Below, piece by piece: positions 8,829-17,909 of a stretch of 64,000 bases of DNA; position 1 is the first letter of the stretch; the number at the start of each line of letters is the position of its first letter. The position numbers were made by a program, and so were the translations under genes. The stretch is from Spirosoma endbachense (GTDB lineage: Bacteria > Bacteroidota > Bacteroidia > Cytophagales > Spirosomataceae). The notes beneath the pieces are model-generated. The model did no database searches. It saw only the letters and a list, made by a program, of their open reading frames with translations, and was not told the origin of the DNA. The stretch is from positions 4,493,332 to 4,557,331 of the forward strand of contig NZ_CP045997.1 of the NCBI RefSeq assembly GCF_010233585.1, written 5' to 3'.

Positions 8829-11717
8829 ATGGCCTCCTCTACCAATAGCCAGTTAATCAGGCGAGTACACTCTCTGGTTGCTATTGGGCTAACGCTTATT
8901 GGCGTGTCGGCCCAGGCACAAAACATCGACGAAACGTACAACCAGAAAATTAAAGAATACACGACCGATAAGCGGTTTTTACCCGCATCAGTTCTGAACC
9001 TCCCCGACGACCCGAAAGTACCCTCCCCCATCAAACACTTCGGTCAGATCATCGGCACACCCGGCATATTGCACCGTACTCCTGAAATCTACGGTTACTA
9101 CCAGAAATTAGCCCAAAGCTCACCCAACATCACTATACAGCAGGTAAGCACCAGCGAAGAAGGTCGACCGATACAGTTGGTTGCTATTGGCAGCGAGGAT
9201 GCCATGAAACGGCTGGATCACTACAAAAACCAATTGGCTCTTCTGGCCGACCCCCGCAAGGTAGGTAGTCAGGATCTGGAGAAAATTCTGGGCGACACCA
9301 AACTCGTTTATTACCTCAACGGTGGTTTACACTCGCCCGAAATGGGTTCGCCGGAAATGCTGATGGAACTGGCTTATCGGCTGATAACCAGCCAGGCACC
9401 AGAGATCAAAACCATTCGGGATAACATTATCGTACTGATCAATCCGGTCTCGGAGCCCGATGGCTGGGATAAGCAGGTCGACTGGTATTTTCGCTACACG
9501 AAAAGCCGAAAAGACTACGAAGACGGTTTCCCGAAATCACCACCTTACTGGGGAAAATATACCTACCACGATAACAACCGCGATGGGTTGCAGGTATCGC
9601 AGGCGCTGACCAAAGCCTTATTCAAAATCTTTTACGACTGGCATCCAACGGTTAGCCTCGATCTGCACGAGTCAGTCCCCTTGCTTTACATCTCAACCGG
9701 AACTGGCCCCTACAACGAAACCATCGACCCGATCACCATCGGCGAATGGCAGACGATGGCCAATCATGACATCACGTCACTGGCAGCGCAGGGCATTCCC
9801 GGCGTGTTTACCTGGGCGTTCTACGATGGCTGGTATCCGGGTTATGCACTCTGGATTTCGAACAACCACAATGCAGCCGGACGTTTTTATGAAACCTTCG
9901 GAAATGCGGGTGCGAACACCTACCTGCGCGATCTGGCCGAACAGAAATATGCAGGCGATGCCGTTACGTCTAAAGAGTGGTACCGGCCCGATCCAGCCAC
10001 TGAAAAAGTATACTGGTCCTATCGGAACGGCATCAACTACATGCAAGCGGGTGTGCTGGCATCCCTGTCGTATGGGGCAACAAACAGCCGGATGTTGCTA
10101 AAGAACTTCTACCAGAAAGGGCTGAATAACATCAGAAAAGGGACAGAAGAAACACCTCGTGCTTTTGTTATTCCGAAGAATCAGCGCGATCCGGCCATGG
10201 CCGCGTATCTGGTCAACCAACTGCGGGCACAGGCAATTGAAGTTCATAAAACTGAGTCGGGAAAGGATCAGGGCGATTATGTTGTCCTGTTGAATCAACC
10301 CTACCGGAACCTTGCCGTTTCGCTGCTGACCAAACAGAATTACCCGAAAGAAGCCAAATTCCCGCCCTACGACGACATTGCCTGGACACTAGGTTACCTG
10401 TATGGTGTAGACGTGAAGGCAGAAGACAGCGTAAAATACATAACGAGCGATCTCAAACTCATTAGCGATGATGTGAAATACGCCGGAAATGTAGATGGCG
10501 ACGGCACGAACTATGTATTGAACTACAAGGGTCAGAACAACCTGCTGCCTGCGTTACTGTGGACAAAAACGCAGAACAAGCTGGCCAAAGCCGTTGTTCT
10601 CGACTCTAAAACTACCTTTGCCGGAATTAAGGATACGCTGGCGGCTGGTGCGGTTGTGTTCAAAGGCTTGACGGCCGATCAGTCTAAAAAACTAGCCACG
10701 CAGTTTGGCCTCAATTTACAGGCCGCTAAAGCCGAGCCGGTAGCCATCGGATCGCCCTTGCGGCAACACGAAGTCAGCCTGCCCCGTGTAGCTATTTACC
10801 ACAGCTGGTTCAATACCCAGGACGAAGGCTGGGCGCGGTTTACGTTCGAACAGCGCGGTATTCCGTATACATCCATTAACAAAGATCATTTGAAAGCGGG
10901 TGAATTAAGGAAGAAATTTGACGTCATTCTGATTCCCCGGATGCGTGGCTCTGCAACCAACTTCATCCATGAGATTGATACTAAATACGGCCCAATGCCT
11001 TTTACGAAAACCGCCGAATTCCCATCGCACGGCTATCCGGATGCAACCAGCGATATGACCGGTGGACCAGGTTTTGAAGGGGTCGATCAGCTGAAAAAAT
11101 TTGTTGAAGCAGGTGGTGTGCTCGTCACACTCGACAACTCATCGCTGATGATTGCCGAGACGGGTATTGCCCGCGATCTCGACCAGGTAAACGCACCAAC
11201 GCTTTTCCATCCGGGCTCGATTGTAACCGTTAAAAACCGCCGACCCGACAGCCCGGTCATGTATGGCTTCCCCGAAACGTTCTCTATTTTCCGGGGCATT
11301 GCACCGCTTCTGCAAACGAAGAAGTATAACCGCGACATGATGCTGATGCAGTATGGCACGAAACCACTCAAAGACGAAGAGGAGTACAAAGGTGCCATTA
11401 TGGGTATGCCGGATAAAAAGCCGATGAAAGACAAGGCAAAAGAAACACCGAAGAAAGAAGACCCTTATGTGCTTTCCGGAATGGTTCGGAATGAACAGGC
11501 CATCATCGGTCATGGGGGTATTTTCAACGTACCCGTAGGTTCGGGTCGGGTGGTTGCCTTTACCTTCGACCCCTTACACCGCTTTCTGAACCACCACGAC
11601 GCTCCGCTACTCTGGAATGTCCTGATCAACTGGAATCACCTGGATGTACCATCCAGTTCGTCTCCTACGGCAGAGGCCAAAGCCAGCCCGGCAACGAAAG
11701 TGAGTGGAGGAAATTGA
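8829..11717 (+). CDS. Secreted M14 family zinc carboxypeptidase, long form
   Basis: A 962-residue exported peptidase; signal peptide about 1-30 ending VSAQAQ. The M14 catalytic domain occupies about residues 75-420: the zinc ligands are His168 and Glu171 in LHSPE and His280 in DLHES, and an acidic 'GRFYETFGNAG' segment follows, as in this group. About 540 further residues follow, including a glutamine-amidotransferase-like alpha/beta part (VAIYHSWFNTQDEGW, about 655 onwards; GGVLVTLDNSS) and a lysine-rich stretch near 860-875. Such long M14 proteins are common in Bacteroidetes and are thought to degrade peptides outside the cytoplasm. The gene stands alone and is followed within 2 bp by a 42-bp perfect inverted repeat. 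Confidence 0.92.
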   Translation: MASSTNSQLIRRVHSLVAIGLTLIGVSAQAQNIDETYNQKIKEYTTDKRFLPASVLNLPDDPKVPSPIKHFGQIIGTPGILHRTPEIYGYYQKLAQSSPNITIQQVSTSEEGRPIQLVAIGSEDAMKRLDHYKNQLALLADPRKVGSQDLEKILGDTKLVYYLNGGLHSPEMGSPEMLMELAYRLITSQAPEIKTIRDNIIVLINPVSEPDGWDKQVDWYFRYTKSRKDYEDGFPKSPPYWGKYTYHDNNRDGLQVSQALTKALFKIFYDWHPTVSLDLHESVPLLYISTGTGPYNETIDPITIGEWQTMANHDITSLAAQGIPGVFTWAFYDGWYPGYALWISNNHNAAGRFYETFGNAGANTYLRDLAEQKYAGDAVTSKEWYRPDPATEKVYWSYRNGINYMQAGVLASLSYGATNSRMLLKNFYQKGLNNIRKGTEETPRAFVIPKNQRDPAMAAYLVNQLRAQAIEVHKTESGKDQGDYVVLLNQPYRNLAVSLLTKQNYPKEAKFPPYDDIAWTLGYLYGVDVKAEDSVKYITSDLKLISDDVKYAGNVDGDGTNYVLNYKGQNNLLPALLWTKTQNKLAKAVVLDSKTTFAGIKDTLAAGAVVFKGLTADQSKKLATQFGLNLQAAKAEPVAIGSPLRQHEVSLPRVAIYHSWFNTQDEGWARFTFEQRGIPYTSINKDHLKAGELRKKFDVILIPRMRGSATNFIHEIDTKYGPMPFTKTAEFPSHGYPDATSDMTGGPGFEGVDQLKKFVEAGGVLVTLDNSSLMIAETGIARDLDQVNAPTLFHPGSIVTVKNRRPDSPVMYGFPETFSIFRGIAPLLQTKKYNRDMMLMQYGTKPLKDEEEYKGAIMGMPDKKPMKDKAKETPKKEDPYVLSGMVRNEQAIIGHGGIFNVPVGSGRVVAFTFDPLHRFLNHHDAPLLWNVLINWNHLDVPSSSSPTAEAKASPATKVSGGN

Positions 11718-11718
11718 T

Positions 11719-11807
11719 TTGTGCCTGCCTACTGAAGCAGGTTGGGGATAATTCGGGCGAATGGTTTATTCGCCCGAATTATCCCCAACCTGCTTCAGTA
11801 GGCAGGC
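11719..11807. repeat. Perfect 42-bp inverted repeat between convergent genes
   Basis: 11719-11760 is the exact reverse complement of 11766-11807; the loop is five bases (GGTTT). The stem starts one base after the stop codon of the M14 peptidase and ends 17 bp before the stop of the nucleoside hydrolase on the other strand. There is no T run on either side, so it is not a typical intrinsic terminator, though such a hairpin would block read-through in both directions. Confidence 0.95.
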
Positions 11808-11824
11808 ACGAGAAAACTGGCCGT

Positions 11825-12754
11825 TTATCGCTTAAATTGCCCCAATATGTACTCATAAAAATACTCGATATTCACGTCCGTCGCGATTTTAACCGTGTAT
11901 CCGGTTTCATCCAGAAAGGTTTGTCCGGCATTTGGAGGCCGAGTACTGACTTTCGCTTTCACGACTTCTGTTTTGAACTGCTCCGGCATGGCCAGATAGC
12001 TGGTTGCCAGAATATCCCACATGAAGTAGGTGTAATAATAGCCGGGAATTGTATCGAGCGTCAAGGCCCAGAACTGGCCCGTCAGGTTTGATAGCTTATA
12101 GTCGATCTGCGTGGCTAGGGTTGAGAGAAACGTTTTCGTTACCGGAACATGATTGGTCACGTCCAGCGGAATAAACGTCAAGGGCAGTTCAATCTCGACC
12201 AGTTTCTTTGTACTGATAGGGTCCCAGAACACATTCCATTCGGCGCTTCCATCATGCTGAAAGGTTTGCACATTGCCAGATACCCTGAATGCGCCCGCCA
12301 TCCAAACGACCTCACCTATTTTGGCTTTCAGTTCCGGCGCTTTCTCCAGGGCCAAAACCAGATTGGAACAGGGCCCCGTCATCAAAACCGTCACTTTTTC
12401 GGAAGCAGCCGACAATCTATCGATGATCAGGTCGGGCGCGCTACGGTATGTATATGGATCGGGCGCTTTGGGCAGATTGATCAGCATGGGCAGGGCGTTT
12501 ATGACCTCAGGTCGTGCCCGCCATTCGCTCGGGAATGCGTTGATGCCATAATAATCGCCCCTGCCCAGTGGAATATGCTCCTGCCCCATTACCTGAAGCA
12601 GCTTATAGGCCGATTCGAGCGCGGGTTCAATGTAGCAGTCAGCAGGTGTGACGGTTACCCCGATCAGTTCCACATCGGGCATTGTCAATACGAGCAATTG
12701 AGACAACAAGTCATCAATTGCACCGTCATGATCCATCAAGACAAGTTTGGGCAT
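11825..12754 (-). CDS. Inosine/uridine-preferring nucleoside hydrolase
   Basis: A 309-residue member of the IUNH family, which splits ribonucleosides into base and ribose in nucleoside salvage. The N-terminal calcium/ribose-binding motif reads DHDGAIDD (residues 8-15; usual form DTDPGIDD). The middle contains the family's TGPCSNLVLAL and the segment VVWMAGAF, then EWNVFWDP and DVTNHVPVT, the last including the active-site His. No signal peptide, so cytoplasmic. The His at residue 9 and Gly-Ala in the metal loop are slightly unusual. A NUP-family gene lies 100 bp upstream on the same strand and probably forms a functional pair with it. Confidence 0.9.
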   Translation of the reverse strand: MPKLVLMDHDGAIDDLLSQLLVLTMPDVELIGVTVTPADCYIEPALESAYKLLQVMGQEHIPLGRGDYYGINAFPSEWRARPEVINALPMLINLPKAPDPYTYRSAPDLIIDRLSAASEKVTVLMTGPCSNLVLALEKAPELKAKIGEVVWMAGAFRVSGNVQTFQHDGSAEWNVFWDPISTKKLVEIELPLTFIPLDVTNHVPVTKTFLSTLATQIDYKLSNLTGQFWALTLDTIPGYYYTYFMWDILATSYLAMPEQFKTEVVKAKVSTRPPNAGQTFLDETGYTVKIATDVNIEYFYEYILGQFKR

Positions 12755-12854
12755 TTTTATAAATTTATATTTTACAGTCGTCAGTTTGCAGTAAGCTTTC
12801 GGAGTTTAAGATCAGCAAATTGCCTATTGTAGATTGCACACTGCCAACTGCTGC

Positions 12855-13913
12855 TCACTTTCCGGGAATAGTATCTTTATACACTGCCCAGTTCGAGATC
12901 AATTGGTCAACGACCGTATTCCCGATCCGGTAAGCGGCTTCGAGGGCTGGAATATAGGCAGTATAACGTTCCCCTACTTCCTTTCCGCCATTAGTCAGGT
13001 TCTGTGCGGCTGTTACACCCGACGGCTGCATGGTATAATTACTCGCCGTTCGAAGCACCAGGTAACGATTAAAATCGGCTTTCCCGGCGGCAGAAAGCCA
13101 TTGCAATGATTGGCCCGTTCCGGTATCTTCCATGGCCGACGTCACGAAATTCCCTTTGCCTTTCGTCCAGTATCTGACCCAGTCGTTTGCCCAGTCATTC
13201 AGGTACTTGCCATGCCAAAAGGTCATTGCAGCAATGTGATCGCCCATCATCACGCGGGGCGGTTTCTGGGCTTCAGGATAGTCCCGATAAACGGAGCGCA
13301 TCTTCCGAAGCATTTCAGTATCATCCAGTTTACTCTCTTTCGTTAGCGTATAAGCCCATTTAACCAGATGAGGGTTCAGATGCATCGCAACAGTAAAGTC
13401 GTTTTCCTGAACGGGCTCTTCGTACGGTTTTGTCCGGCGAAGCGGCAAATAACCCGTAGACCATTCTTTAGGCATCTCGCGCGAATCGATTTCATGCGCC
13501 AGATCACCGTCGACCAGCCACTCTGCCCAGGCCGCTGAACCAGCGCTGCCGTCCTGCGGATCGATGCCCGCAATACCCGCCACGAGCCAGTACGCGTGCG
13601 ACAGATCGAAGCGAGTGTCCATACCCAGTGCCATGATCGAGGCTGCCGACCGAGCTGTTCCCATTCCCGTGCAAATACCCAGCACCTGCTTTTCGGCATT
13701 GTAGCGTAGATTGCGGTATCCCTGCGGAAACGGTATCGTTTGTGACAATGGCAAGCGCTCTACCCAGTATTGAAATTCCCCCGGCCGATCGCCCGTATCG
13801 GCCCCGATTTCGAACATCGTGACAATAACAACCCGAACCGGAATAGGTACTGCAGGCTGGCCGTAGGTATATAAACTGGTGAGTAGTACCAGAGCAGGGA
13901 TTAATCGTTTCAT
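12855..13913 (-). CDS. NUP family (purine nucleoside permease/phosphorylase-fold) exported protein
   Basis: 352 residues from the ATG at 13913, chosen because it begins MKRLIPALVLL, a signal peptide cut near YTYGQ; in-frame codons upstream give a charged non-signal extension. The mature part matches the purine nucleoside permease (NUP) family: 'VVIVTMFEIGADTGDRPGE', 'GICTGMGTARSAASIMALG', 'YWLVAGIAGIDP' and 'FVTSAMEDTGTGQSL'. The fold is that of nucleoside phosphorylases, and with no membrane segments after the signal this protein is more likely a periplasmic nucleoside-binding or -cleaving protein than a permease. The neighbouring nucleoside hydrolase supports a role in nucleoside uptake and salvage. 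Confidence 0.87.
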   Translation of the reverse strand: MKRLIPALVLLTSLYTYGQPAVPIPVRVVIVTMFEIGADTGDRPGEFQYWVERLPLSQTIPFPQGYRNLRYNAEKQVLGICTGMGTARSAASIMALGMDTRFDLSHAYWLVAGIAGIDPQDGSAGSAAWAEWLVDGDLAHEIDSREMPKEWSTGYLPLRRTKPYEEPVQENDFTVAMHLNPHLVKWAYTLTKESKLDDTEMLRKMRSVYRDYPEAQKPPRVMMGDHIAAMTFWHGKYLNDWANDWVRYWTKGKGNFVTSAMEDTGTGQSLQWLSAAGKADFNRYLVLRTASNYTMQPSGVTAAQNLTNGGKEVGERYTAYIPALEAAYRIGNTVVDQLISNWAVYKDTIPGK

Positions 13914-14147
13914 TTGGGAGAAATTAACGCTTCTACACCCATGGAAGCTTACTTTTTGCGGCAAGATAAGGATATTGTAGGCCTTCGACCAGTCATGCGG
14001 GCCTTTTATCCCTGACTACCTTCTGTTGCGGCAAAGATCCAACCTTTGGCCAATTGAATGGGTCTTCGCTATAATTACAAAAAAAAATGAACGCATAACT
14101 CATAAAAGTCCTATCACACCATTCTTACGAAAACAGATTCTTACTGA

Positions 14148-15566
14148 ATGACCGTATCAAAAAAACAACTAAGTATACTATTATCAATTTTAGTGCTTCT
14201 AACGACACTTACCTATTATCACCGAACACCCACCGGTGATGATGCCTGGTTTGCGGAGCAATCGTACTGGCTTCAGAAGGACGGGATTATTCGATCGGAG
14301 TTTTTCAGCGGAATTTTGGGATGGGAAAAGCAATTACTTGTCAGTCATAAATTGTTTCTGGTTTTCGGAGCTGGTTTAATTAAGGTATTCGGCTTTCAGC
14401 TACCGACAGTTCAATTTATTGGCTTGGTTTCCTTTGTCGCAATTATTGCAGAGATCATCGTTTACCTGTACAAAAAAGAGCAAAGTGCAACTTCAAGGAA
14501 TATACTTATTATTCTGGTCCTGATTTTCTCGAATCGGCTGCTCATAAAAATGAGTTTCGAGAATCGGCCGGAACTTATGCTGGCCGCACTGGGATTTGGC
14601 TCCTTTTTGTGCCTTCAGACTAAAAGCGTAACCGTCTCAAAAAGCCTTCTCGCCGGAGTGCTGGCAGGCATGGCCATGTTGTGCCATCTGAATGGAATAA
14701 TCTACCTGATTGCCGGTTTGGGAACGCTTCTCTATTTTCACCAATACAAAAATGCCAGCTATTTTGCGCTGGCAGGCGGCCTGACAGGACTAGTTTATTT
14801 TAGCGATATTTTAGTGGCCGAGAATGGTTTTTCGACCTGGTACTATCAGTTTCGCAATGATCCGGCTACACAAAATGCTTTTGGCTGGCGTTCTAAGCTA
14901 CTTGTGCTGCTGACATTTCCGAAACTGTTTTTTGAATCTCCGGAACAGGCTTCTTTATCGTTGTTGCTGGCATTTCTCATAGGGCATCAGCGAGCCTATC
15001 TCAAACAGTTACCAACAGCGCTGTCTGTTTATTCAATCCTGCTCATCACATCGTTTTGGCTGCTGACAAAACATGGATCGGGCACCTATATGCCCCTTTT
15101 TATGCCGTTTATGCTGGTTTTAATTTATGAATTATACCGGTCAAAACCGTTCAAAAATTGGGCATTAGCTGGTGTACTTGCCACTTATTTCATTATTGGA
15201 ATTTATGGTACGATTGAAATTATTCATGAAAACTTCAGTACTGACTATCTGCCCGTTTCTTATCATAAACTTAGAGAACACATTCCGGCCGATAAGAAAG
15301 GACTGGTGCCCTTAACATATTTTTTCAATGAATACGAACGGCACCCCTTTCTACTAAGCCATGAAAATTACAAATACCATTCGACGCCCACGAACAACCC
15401 ATCAGCCCACATGGCAAACTGGGCTCATCAGCGTGGCGCTGGTTTCATTCTAATGGATTACCAATATCGATCTGAGGATTTTTACCCCAAACCCGGCACT
15501 GTTACCTTACCATTTTATAAGCTTACCTATTTCGACGGGCGTTTTGCCATTTATACGTCTAGCTGA
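14148..15566 (+). CDS. GT-C type integral membrane glycosyltransferase-like protein
   Basis: 472 residues with about ten to eleven hydrophobic helices. After the first helix comes YYHRTPTGDDAWFAEQSYWL, whose acidic pair fits the first external loop of GT-C (ArnT/PMT-like) transferases that use polyprenyl-phosphate sugars; 'FENRPELMLAALGF' is another loop with conserved-looking acidic residues. The last 110 residues are a soluble domain (NEYERHPFLLSHENY, ILMDYQYRSEDFYP). Function is probably sugar transfer to a lipid or surface glycan; substrate unknown. Its last 8 bp overlap the last 8 bp of the convergent FkbM methyltransferase gene. Confidence 0.75.
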   Translation: MTVSKKQLSILLSILVLLTTLTYYHRTPTGDDAWFAEQSYWLQKDGIIRSEFFSGILGWEKQLLVSHKLFLVFGAGLIKVFGFQLPTVQFIGLVSFVAIIAEIIVYLYKKEQSATSRNILIILVLIFSNRLLIKMSFENRPELMLAALGFGSFLCLQTKSVTVSKSLLAGVLAGMAMLCHLNGIIYLIAGLGTLLYFHQYKNASYFALAGGLTGLVYFSDILVAENGFSTWYYQFRNDPATQNAFGWRSKLLVLLTFPKLFFESPEQASLSLLLAFLIGHQRAYLKQLPTALSVYSILLITSFWLLTKHGSGTYMPLFMPFMLVLIYELYRSKPFKNWALAGVLATYFIIGIYGTIEIIHENFSTDYLPVSYHKLREHIPADKKGLVPLTYFFNEYERHPFLLSHENYKYHSTPTNNPSAHMANWAHQRGAGFILMDYQYRSEDFYPKPGTVTLPFYKLTYFDGRFAIYTSS

Positions 15567-16398
15567 CCGGTGAATTGGGAACAGCATAAAAATTGAAATT
15601 CTTCCATCGATTCATATCCTGCGGGCTTAAAGGAATTACGGTTGTACTCTCCTCAAAATCCTCGAAGTAATAGAGTGTATAGCCAAGATCGGCTACCGTG
15701 TTATATAGTTCAGTACGTTCATCCAACCTGGATTCACTAAAACATTCCGCGATAAGTACTGGCTTATACTGTAAAATCAATGGAGAAATAGACTCAATCA
15801 CTTCCTGATCATGCCCTTCAACGTCAATCTTTATCAACGAAAGCCGAGAGAGCTGGTCTTTGTAACGGTCATTCAAAAACGTTTGCAAGTTTATCCCGGT
15901 TATCTTCTGTTGAAGCTGAAAGTTGCCATGTTTTTTGGCCTCTTCAACGCTGGCCGAAACTCCTCCATTACCAAATGAAGCTTCAGACGATGAATAAAAA
16001 AACTCGCCATCCTCCCTCGTAATAGCGTACGGAAGCGGCACGATATTGGTCGTCCTGCCATTCAGTTGCGCATTAGCAACCAGGATTTCATGAGTCATCG
16101 GATTAGGCTCAAAACCCAGTGTTATGCCTTCCTTACCGGCAGCCAGCGCCATTGGCACCGTCGTATCGCCAATGTTCGCGCCAATATCAATGCAAAAACT
16201 ACCGCGGGGCACAAAACGACGAAAGAAATTGATCTCTCCCTGCGTAATTATTTTTGGTTCAACGAGTGGATTTTTCCAATTGGCGAACTCGACCAATCCA
16301 TCGTCGGCTAATTGAAAGGTGTCTGTCTCGTGTCCATACTTGCTGGTAATCCGTCTGGCCTTTTTCCGGGCAAATGACTCTTTTAGGTAGTTGAGCAT
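15559..16398 (-). CDS. FkbM family SAM-dependent methyltransferase
   Basis: 279 residues. The SAM-binding motif I is FCIDIGANIGDTTVPMA (about residues 66-82), followed by GFEPNPMTHEILVANAQLN and the family's LIKIDVEGHDQEVIESI (about 186-202). FkbM enzymes O-methylate sugars or polyketides and are often found with surface polysaccharide genes; the neighbouring GT-C gene, which it meets tail to tail with an 8-bp overlap, fits such a role. No signal peptide or membrane segment, so cytoplasmic. The acceptor is unknown. Confidence 0.9.
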   Translation of the reverse strand: MLNYLKESFARKKARRITSKYGHETDTFQLADDGLVEFANWKNPLVEPKIITQGEINFFRRFVPRGSFCIDIGANIGDTTVPMALAAGKEGITLGFEPNPMTHEILVANAQLNGRTTNIVPLPYAITREDGEFFYSSSEASFGNGGVSASVEEAKKHGNFQLQQKITGINLQTFLNDRYKDQLSRLSLIKIDVEGHDQEVIESISPLILQYKPVLIAECFSESRLDERTELYNTVADLGYTLYYFEDFEESTTVIPLSPQDMNRWKNFNFYAVPNSPVS

Positions 16399-16569
16399 AC
16401 GTGTTAAAACGAATAAACTTTTACATGGTAGCGGGGAACCTTAGCGGGCCGAATTTACAGAATCGAGCAATTCTTTACGTCTATAAGATGCCATATCCAC
16501 TAAATATACCCCTCAGATTCTAACTTTCTGTATTTTAGCTCTTCATACAACCTGAAAGAAAGTACCCTC

Positions 16570-17844
16570 ATGAAAAAACTTGCTTTACTACTTTTTTGGG
16601 CCAGCACTGGCAGCTTCGGTCAGTCACTCTCAAAACCAGAAACTGCCGTTATCGCCACCGTTCAAAAGCAACTTCCGGAAACGGTTACGTTTTTAGAAAA
16701 AGTCGTTAACATCAACAGCGGCACGCTGAATATCGAAGGGGTCCGAACCGTTGGAAAACTGATGTCGGATGAGTTTGATAAACTGGGATTTAAAACCGAG
16801 TGGGTTACCCTACCAGACTCCCTCAACCGGGCGGGGCATTTGGTGGCGACCCGGCAGGGCAAGAAAGGAAAAAAGCTTTTTTTGATCGGCCATCTGGACA
16901 CGGTATTTGAAAAAAGCCTGCCTATGGAGCCCTTTACCCGAGTGAATGATTCGACCGCTTCGGGTCAGGGCGTCAACGATATGAAAGGGGGCGATGTACT
17001 TGTTATTGCCGCACTGAAAGCACTTCACGCCCAGAAACTGCTCGATGATACGTCCATCACCATCTATTTTACGGGCGACGAAGAGAGTTCGGGTGGAGCC
17101 GAAAGTCGCCGGGATTTTATCGAACGAGCCAAACAATGCGATCTTGCCCTGGCCTTTGAAACCGCCCAGGGGTTGAGCAGCGTTACGACCGGCCGCCGGG
17201 GAGCCAGTGGCTGGACGCTGAACGTGAAAGCCCGCTCCGGCCATTCGTCGCGGGTGTTTAGCGACCTTGGCTATGGTGCAATTTATGAAGCCGCCCGCAT
17301 TCTGACGGAGTTCCGCCGGACGCTGGGGCAAGAACAATACCTAACCTTCAACCCTGGGCTGATCGTTGGTGGGTCGGAGGTTCATTATGACGATAAAACA
17401 GCGAAAGCCGAAACCGTGGGTAAAACGAATATCGTTGCGGGTTCGGCGCTCGTAAAAGGTGATTTACGGTTTCTGACCGAAACGCAGAAGGAAAACGCGC
17501 GGGCAAAAATGCGGGAGATCGTCGACAAAAGTCTACCGCTCACCAAAGCCAGTATTTCGTTCACCGATGGTATTCCGGGCATGGAGCCAACGGCCGCCAA
17601 CGATGATTTACGCAAACAGGTCGACAAAATCAGCCGGGATATGGGTCTTGGCCCCGTCACCGCCTTCGATCCGGGTGCGCGCGGTGCGGGCGACGTTTCG
17701 TTCGTTGCAAAATATATGCCCTGTCTGGATGGTTTAGGGGCATCTGGAAAGGGAGCGCACAGTATCGAAGAAACCATGAATCTTAAAGAATATCCGTTCC
17801 TGATTCAGCGAACCGCCCTCCTGATTTACCGCCTGACAAGATAA
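16570..17844 (+). CDS. Secreted M20 family metallopeptidase (glutamate carboxypeptidase type)
   Basis: 424 residues with a signal peptide of about 18 residues (ASTGSFGQ). The M20 dinuclear zinc site is intact: His in IGHLDTV (about 113), Asp in GVNDMKGGD (about 139), Glu pair in TGDEESSG, the ligand in FETAQ, and His in GAHSIEE near the C-terminus. The dimerisation lid lies between about 215 and 330 and contains RSGHSSRVF. Closest named relatives are carboxypeptidase G2 and ArgE/DapE-like enzymes; the export signal points to periplasmic peptide or folate-type glutamate cleavage. The gene is followed 65 bp later, on the same strand, by a DUF1624 gene and may be cotranscribed. Confidence 0.9.
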   Translation: MKKLALLLFWASTGSFGQSLSKPETAVIATVQKQLPETVTFLEKVVNINSGTLNIEGVRTVGKLMSDEFDKLGFKTEWVTLPDSLNRAGHLVATRQGKKGKKLFLIGHLDTVFEKSLPMEPFTRVNDSTASGQGVNDMKGGDVLVIAALKALHAQKLLDDTSITIYFTGDEESSGGAESRRDFIERAKQCDLALAFETAQGLSSVTTGRRGASGWTLNVKARSGHSSRVFSDLGYGAIYEAARILTEFRRTLGQEQYLTFNPGLIVGGSEVHYDDKTAKAETVGKTNIVAGSALVKGDLRFLTETQKENARAKMREIVDKSLPLTKASISFTDGIPGMEPTAANDDLRKQVDKISRDMGLGPVTAFDPGARGAGDVSFVAKYMPCLDGLGASGKGAHSIEETMNLKEYPFLIQRTALLIYRLTR

Positions 17845-17909
17845 AGTCCTTACCCATTTTCAAGCCTTCGAATTACCAACGACTGTATTCCTGAATCCTT
17901 CCTTTCCCA

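Noticed and set aside
12149..12832. 227-codon open frame antisense to the nucleoside hydrolase
   Set aside because: It lies almost entirely over a clearly conserved gene and its amino acid composition (many His, Gln, Arg) is typical of a shadow frame.
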